IMG/VR virus record: IMGVR_UViG_3300045256_000822
Coordinates: 1-58,085 of that record
Length of the DNA stretch: 58,085 bases
Reading direction: 5' to 3' (one strand)
Origin: a virus
In this document: positions 54,584 to 58,085 of the stretch, one piece after another
How the letters are laid out: the number at the start of each line of letters is the position of its first letter
How positions within the stretch are numbered: position 1 is the first letter of the stretch
The notes under the pieces: model-generated
Told to the model about the DNA's origin: nothing
The model's database searches: none
What the model saw: only the letters and a program-made list of their open reading frames with translations
Program-made: the position numbers and the translations under genes

Positions 54584-55377
54584 GGTCGGGCCCGCGTCGG
54601 CGTGAAGCGCTCAGATGGAAAGACCGCGTCGAAGCAGGACCGAAATTCCTCTCCGTTTCGAGGGATCGGGTTGTTTGCGCACATCGTCGCCGTCGCCGTG
54701 CAGCTCTTGTGATCGTAGTCTTTGCGATCGAAGGCCTTGTCGCAGCGGGTGCGTGCGGCCTCGGCGAGCTTGTTGATCTCGGCCGCATGCCTGCGTTCCT
54801 CGTCGGCTTTCTTCTCGGCGGCGATGCGCGCAATCTGCCCGCGCTCAAGGGAGTCGACCGGCCGAATCGCGGTCGGCTGTGCCGCGGCGGTGCGCAACCG
54901 CTCGAACTCGGCGCGCGCCTCGTCGAGGCCGTCGAGGTTGAACACGAAGTCGCGCGGCATGGGCTGTGCGTCTACACGCAGCAGCAGCTTGCGCCCAGCC
55001 TGGATCTGCGCGGCGAGCTCTCCTTCCTGCTCAAGCTGCGCCATGCACATCTGGGCGCGCTCGTTGCATGCGCGCATTTCGATGGGCTTATGCGTGTCGA
55101 CGCGAGCCAGGGCATTCCTTAACGGCAGTCGGCTCGACACCAGGCGGACCGCGGCGCCTTTATCCGTGTCGCGCCAGCTGAGGAAGACCATCTCCCTCCC
55201 GCCGACTTCAGTGCCGTTGCCGAGCAGGATGCAGGTGGTCTTATCAGTCATTCCGTCGACGGTGCATTGCACCGTCCAGCCGCCGTAGTCCTTGCTCGAA
55301 CGAATATTCTGTGCGCTTGCGACATGCGCGCCTGCAACCAGGGCGGCTGCCGCCGCAATCGTTAACGATCTACGCAT
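54580..55377 (-). CDS. periplasmic protein, IalB-like N-terminal part
   Basis: This encodes 265 residues with a signal peptide (MRRSLTIAAAAALVAGAHVA). Residues 28-150 follow the IalB pattern common in alphaproteobacteria: DYGGWTVQCTVDGMTDKTTC, then MVFLSWRDTDKGAAVRLVSS and MRACNERAQMCMA. A coiled, charged linker (about 155-215, with AARTRCDKAFDRKDY) leads to a C-terminal segment with more cysteines. IalB is linked to invasion in Bartonella, but the family is broad and its mechanism is not known. The gene is co-directional with the SNase-like gene. Confidence 0.72.
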   Translation of the reverse strand: MRRSLTIAAAAALVAGAHVASAQNIRSSKDYGGWTVQCTVDGMTDKTTCILLGNGTEVGGREMVFLSWRDTDKGAAVRLVSSRLPLRNALARVDTHKPIEMRACNERAQMCMAQLEQEGELAAQIQAGRKLLLRVDAQPMPRDFVFNLDGLDEARAEFERLRTAAAQPTAIRPVDSLERGQIARIAAEKKADEERRHAAEINKLAEAARTRCDKAFDRKDYDHKSCTATATMCANNPIPRNGEEFRSCFDAVFPSERFTPTRARP

Positions 55378-55531
55378 CTCGCGACTCCAACCCAGCGGTC
55401 ACGGGCAACCGCAAGATGCAAACATATGGCGGCTGAAATTGAAAGAAGTGGCGTCACCTAACCCAGAGATGAAAGCCGCGCCGGTGAGGGCGGGGCGGAG
55501 TTTATCTAGAGGGAAGGCCCCCGGTTGCTCG

Positions 55532-56209
55532 CTAACTCAGCTCCTCGAGGATTGCCGCATCGTCATTGCGTGGGCTGTTGACGCGCGTGCTGATCTGATA
55601 TGCCCGCATCAGGTCAGCCGGGAAGGGCTCGCACGCTGCCTGGAGTGCCGGCGGATCGGCCGGCTCTTCGCCGAGCCACAGCGCGAAATTTTCCGGCCGC
55701 AGAATCACAGGCATACGGTTGTGGATCGGCGCGACGAGTTCATTCGGCTCGCCGGTGACGATCGTGAATGTCCGGAGCCAATTGCCCTCCGGATCCTTCC
55801 AGTTTTCCCAAAGGCCGGCCATTGCCATCGGCTCGCCCGACTTGAGAGTAATGAACATCGGCTGCTTCGCGCCCCCAGTCTTCTTCCATTCGAAGAACCC
55901 GTTGGCCGGCACGATGCAGCGGCGGCCCTTCGCAAATGCCTGCTTGAACGCAGGCTTGGTCGCCATCGTCTCGACGCGCGCATTGATGCACTGGTTACCG
56001 ATCTTCGGGTCTTTCGCCCACGACGGGATTAAGCCCCAGCGCAACAGGTCCAGCGAACGCGCCTTAGTCTCGGGATTGAAGCGCACCACTGGCGCCAGCT
56101 GCGTCGGCGCCATGTTGTAGCGCGGCGGGAAATTCGGCAGCGGTCCGGTAACCTTGAAGTAGCGCCCGACCTCGTCGGGCGGCAGGGAGACGGAGAATCG
56201 GCCGCACAT
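55532..56209 (-). CDS. SRAP (YedK/HMCES-type) abasic-site protein
   Basis: This encodes 225 residues. The catalytic Cys2 (MCGRFSV), Asn32 (RYNMAPTQ), Glu107 (NGFFEWKK) and His163 (IHNRMPVIL) are all present. SRAP proteins crosslink to abasic sites in single-stranded DNA and protect them. Homologues are common in bacterial chromosomes and in phages. The position at the right end of the prophage makes it unclear which it is. Length and motif spacing are normal. Confidence 0.93.
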   Translation of the reverse strand: MCGRFSVSLPPDEVGRYFKVTGPLPNFPPRYNMAPTQLAPVVRFNPETKARSLDLLRWGLIPSWAKDPKIGNQCINARVETMATKPAFKQAFAKGRRCIVPANGFFEWKKTGGAKQPMFITLKSGEPMAMAGLWENWKDPEGNWLRTFTIVTGEPNELVAPIHNRMPVILRPENFALWLGEEPADPPALQAACEPFPADLMRAYQISTRVNSPRNDDAAILEELS

Positions 56210-56222
56210 GGCTGGAGTTTAT

Positions 56223-56432
56223 CTAGTCGGTTGATTCGCGCGCCAGCAGCCGCTTCATGAACTCGGCGGCGCGCTCGCCATTGCAGTCGCGGGGCCCCCG
56301 AAGCTTCACTCCGGCCGCCCGCAGCCCCTGTAGAATAAGGTCAGCCTGAAGGTCGTGCTTGCGCCACCATCCCAGGGTGGCGCCGCGCTCGAGCGCATCG
56401 ACGATAATAGCCTTCACGTCGTCCCGGGTCAT
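56223..56432 (-). CDS. small protein, unknown function
   Basis: This encodes 69 residues from the ATG at 56432; longer frames extend into sequence without a good start. It is helical (MTRDDVKAIIVDALERGATL, then LILQGLRAAGVKLRGP) and has two conserved-looking Trp residues. It lies 13 bases from the SRAP start, so the two may be transcribed together. Function is unknown. Confidence 0.6.
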   Translation of the reverse strand: MTRDDVKAIIVDALERGATLGWWRKHDLQADLILQGLRAAGVKLRGPRDCNGERAAEFMKRLLARESTD

Positions 56433-56463
56433 GGCACAGGAAGGGTCGGCACATAAGCTGTTC

Positions 56464-57432
56464 CTAAGGAACCTGCCGTGTGTGGAAAGCGTGAACCTTG
56501 CCGTCCTCTGGGCTCCGCATCTGGATAATCCAACGGTCAGAACTCCCGGCCAGGTGAACCATGTGAAGATCGAGCAGGCGTTCAATCCGTCCTATCCACT
56601 CTGCAATCGGACGACCGAAGCGGACGATACGAGGATCAGTGCGAAATGGATTCCGCGTGTGCAAGACCTCGCTGCACTGGTCATAAAGAAAAACGAACTC
56701 GTCTGCCGTTAGAAATCCGTCGTTCACATTCTCTATCTGCCGAACCCGTTGATCATTTGCAGCAGAGACGGAGATAGGTTGCGGATAAAAGTCACGGTGA
56801 ATCTTTGCCATCTCGGCTAGCAGGCGCTTTGCACGCCAATGCGCAGCAAAGTTCGCATGCGCTTGCGCATACGCCTCTTTGTGAGCCGAGAGCGAACTGA
56901 ACGCGATAAGCTCAAGCGACTTGCGTAGGTTTAGACACACGACCTCGGCGTCCATATCTTCATGGCCGCAAGGTGATCTGCCCGACACTACTTCGTTGAT
57001 TAGCAGGACACGGCGCTTCACCTCCTCCATGCATTCGCAGTAAAGCACGATAGATTCTTGGGGTATCGGTGCCGGTTCAGACATTCCGGTCATTTCGGCG
57101 CTGACCGTTCCATCGGGGCGGCGGCATAGATTGAATTCGAAGGCCGATGCCGAGAAGTAGTCGCGAAATTTGCCAGGCCTGCTAGGCGTCCCGGTATCTT
57201 GTTGAAGGAGGAAATAGACGATGGCGATCTCGTGCGGATGCCGGCCGTCGCTATCTTTGATCAATCCCGTCTGCAGAAGATGTTCGACTGCGGCCCTGCT
57301 GACGCCCACCAAGTCAGCGCCAGTGCTCGTTGCCGCCTGCAAGACGTCCTGTTCAAGGGCAGCTACGTCCTTCTCGCCGCCGATCCAAGTGAACACGTGA
57401 CGACCGTCCACATTGACCTTTATTTCGCCCAT
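56464..57432 (-). CDS. protein of unknown function, helical domain
   Basis: This encodes 322 residues. The N-terminal 70 residues are a mixed domain (IKVNVDGRHVFTWIGGEKDV). Residues 155-280 are helical, with CLNLRKSLELIAFSSLSAHK, then AQAHANFAAHWRAKRLLAEM and FYPQPISVS, a shape reminiscent of HEPN-type helical bundles, but no catalytic RxxxxH pair is seen. The C-terminus has a HAFHTRQVP end. Its start overlaps the end of the membrane-protein gene by 13 bases, so the two are a likely pair. It is a candidate accessory or defence component without a recognised family. Confidence 0.65.
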   Translation of the reverse strand: MGEIKVNVDGRHVFTWIGGEKDVAALEQDVLQAATSTGADLVGVSRAAVEHLLQTGLIKDSDGRHPHEIAIVYFLLQQDTGTPSRPGKFRDYFSASAFEFNLCRRPDGTVSAEMTGMSEPAPIPQESIVLYCECMEEVKRRVLLINEVVSGRSPCGHEDMDAEVVCLNLRKSLELIAFSSLSAHKEAYAQAHANFAAHWRAKRLLAEMAKIHRDFYPQPISVSAANDQRVRQIENVNDGFLTADEFVFLYDQCSEVLHTRNPFRTDPRIVRFGRPIAEWIGRIERLLDLHMVHLAGSSDRWIIQMRSPEDGKVHAFHTRQVP

Positions 57433-58085
57433 GCTGTTGCCTTTCGGCGCACGCGGATCCAGCCATCATGAATCCACAATGCGAAGGAGGTCCCGCCGAT
57501 CACCGCACCGGCCACGAAAGCCGCGCAGCTGATGATCGCCGCGGCGATGCCGACATACTGGTGTCGTAGCGCGGCCCTGCCGCGGCGCTTACGTAGGGCT
57601 TCCTCGCGTGCGATTTCTTCGGCGGTCGGGCCCGATGCCTTCGGAACGTGTGGCGACTCCTCCACGTGCGCCTTGTTGCGGACCATCGCTCGGACGTTTC
57701 GCTCAGCCGTGGCGCGATTCGCCCCAGCGTGAAGCGACAGAAAAGCGAATATCGCGGCAATCAGCGCGGCGACGATCCCGAAAGCGTGCGCGCTCAGAGC
57801 GTGGCCTAGGCTGGAAGGGGTCAGCGCACCTTCGAACACCTTTTGGAGCGATGGCCAGACGATTACTGCACCGCTGTTCATGAGGATAAGTGTGCGAATC
57901 GTCATCTGCGCCATGCTGACGGCGGCGCGGCTGGCCTCAACGTCGAAGTTCTCCATGGGCGCGACATCGACCCGATAGCGCTCGAGATAGAGCTTCTCCC
58001 GTTCGATGTGGAGCTTGCTCCGCTCGAGGTTCAGGCGTTCGTGTTCGATCGCCAGGCGCTCCTTTTCGATCTCTGCGTCGGCCAT
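57420..58085 (-). CDS. coiled-coil membrane protein, unknown function
   Basis: This encodes 221 residues ending at the window edge with its ATG. Residues 3-38 are a strong heptad coiled coil (EKERLAIEHERLNLERSKLH). Hydrophobic segments follow at about 67-84 and 99-119 (FGIVAALIAAIFAFLSLH), and another at about 178-200 (YVGIAAAIISCAAFVAGAVI). Charged cytoplasmic loops lie between. It is paired with the protein encoded at 56464-57432. It may be a membrane partner in an unrecognised two-gene system. Confidence 0.65.
   Translation of the reverse strand: MADAEIEKERLAIEHERLNLERSKLHIEREKLYLERYRVDVAPMENFDVEASRAAVSMAQMTIRTLILMNSGAVIVWPSLQKVFEGALTPSSLGHALSAHAFGIVAALIAAIFAFLSLHAGANRATAERNVRAMVRNKAHVEESPHVPKASGPTAEEIAREEALRKRRGRAALRHQYVGIAAAIISCAAFVAGAVIGGTSFALWIHDGWIRVRRKATAWAK

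Noticed and set aside
55292-56032. 246-residue + strand frame over the SRAP gene
   Set aside because: It is antisense to a gene with all SRAP catalytic residues.
1-58085. CRISPR array, tRNA, rRNA or insertion sequence
   Set aside because: No regularly spaced direct repeats, no cloverleaf with the usual T-arm sequence and no transposase or terminal inverted repeats were seen. A weak tRNA could be missed by eye.

Overview
This window is essentially one complete temperate, short-tailed (podovirus-type) prophage in a GC-rich alphaproteobacterium, most likely a member of the Hyphomicrobiales (Rhizobiales). The host inference rests on a GcrA-type regulator and a GapR-like protein (both typical of alphaproteobacteria), an IalB-like periplasmic protein, high GC and frequent GTG starts. 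No rRNA, tRNA, CRISPR array or insertion sequence was seen, and the attachment sites could not be identified.

Layout. 1-846: two small lipoproteins of unknown origin. 852-3572: tyrosine integrase with an upstream HTH gene, a two-TM accessory protein and an XRE regulator. 3556-9007: leftward early operon, with an ERF annealing protein, a YqaJ-type exonuclease, an HNH-like protein, a HerA-like ATPase and small genes including a zinc ribbon and a run of three inverted repeats. 9008-9550: the lysis-lysogeny switch, where a repressor gene is flanked by two near-identical operators and faces a Cro-like gene that looks leaderless. 9549-20642: rightward early operon of small genes, a KGG-motif protein, GapR-like and GcrA-like proteins, a RuvC-like resolvase, a C5 and an N4/N6 DNA methyltransferase, and DUF1376/DUF6456-like replication-associated proteins. 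22339-42271: small and large terminase, P22-like portal, scaffold-like protein, major capsid, decoration-like protein, tail connectors, fibre/spike proteins and ejection proteins. 42268-49350: a 2360-residue multidomain 'polyvalent' ejection protein. 49359-51173: lysis cassette (membrane protein, M15 endolysin, holin-like protein, nested Rz/Rz1). 51362-52794: a DprA-like plus phosphoribosyltransferase pair resembling the ShosTA antiphage toxin-antitoxin. 52811-58085: leftward genes, two of which look frameshifted, including secreted proteins, a secreted SNase-like nuclease, an SRAP protein and two proteins of unknown function.

How it works together. The repressor should hold both early promoters through operators overlapping them. 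On induction the left operon gives single-strand-annealing recombination (ERF, YqaJ, perhaps the ATPase) and the right operon gives replication, DNA modification and host-cell-cycle-type regulators. The late genes build a P22-like head and tail machine without a tape measure, and the giant protein with its two smaller partners is the likely ejected core.

The most notable signals are: (1) at least three 'moron' genes set into the phage operons with their own promoter and terminator, namely a fascin-like beta-trefoil protein, a secreted Cys-containing protein under a palindromic operator, and a secreted HExxH metallopeptidase; (2) the ShosTA-like pair; (3) the giant polyvalent protein; (4) a methyltransferase whose recognition region is six degenerate repeats; (5) three consecutive hairpins in the left operon.
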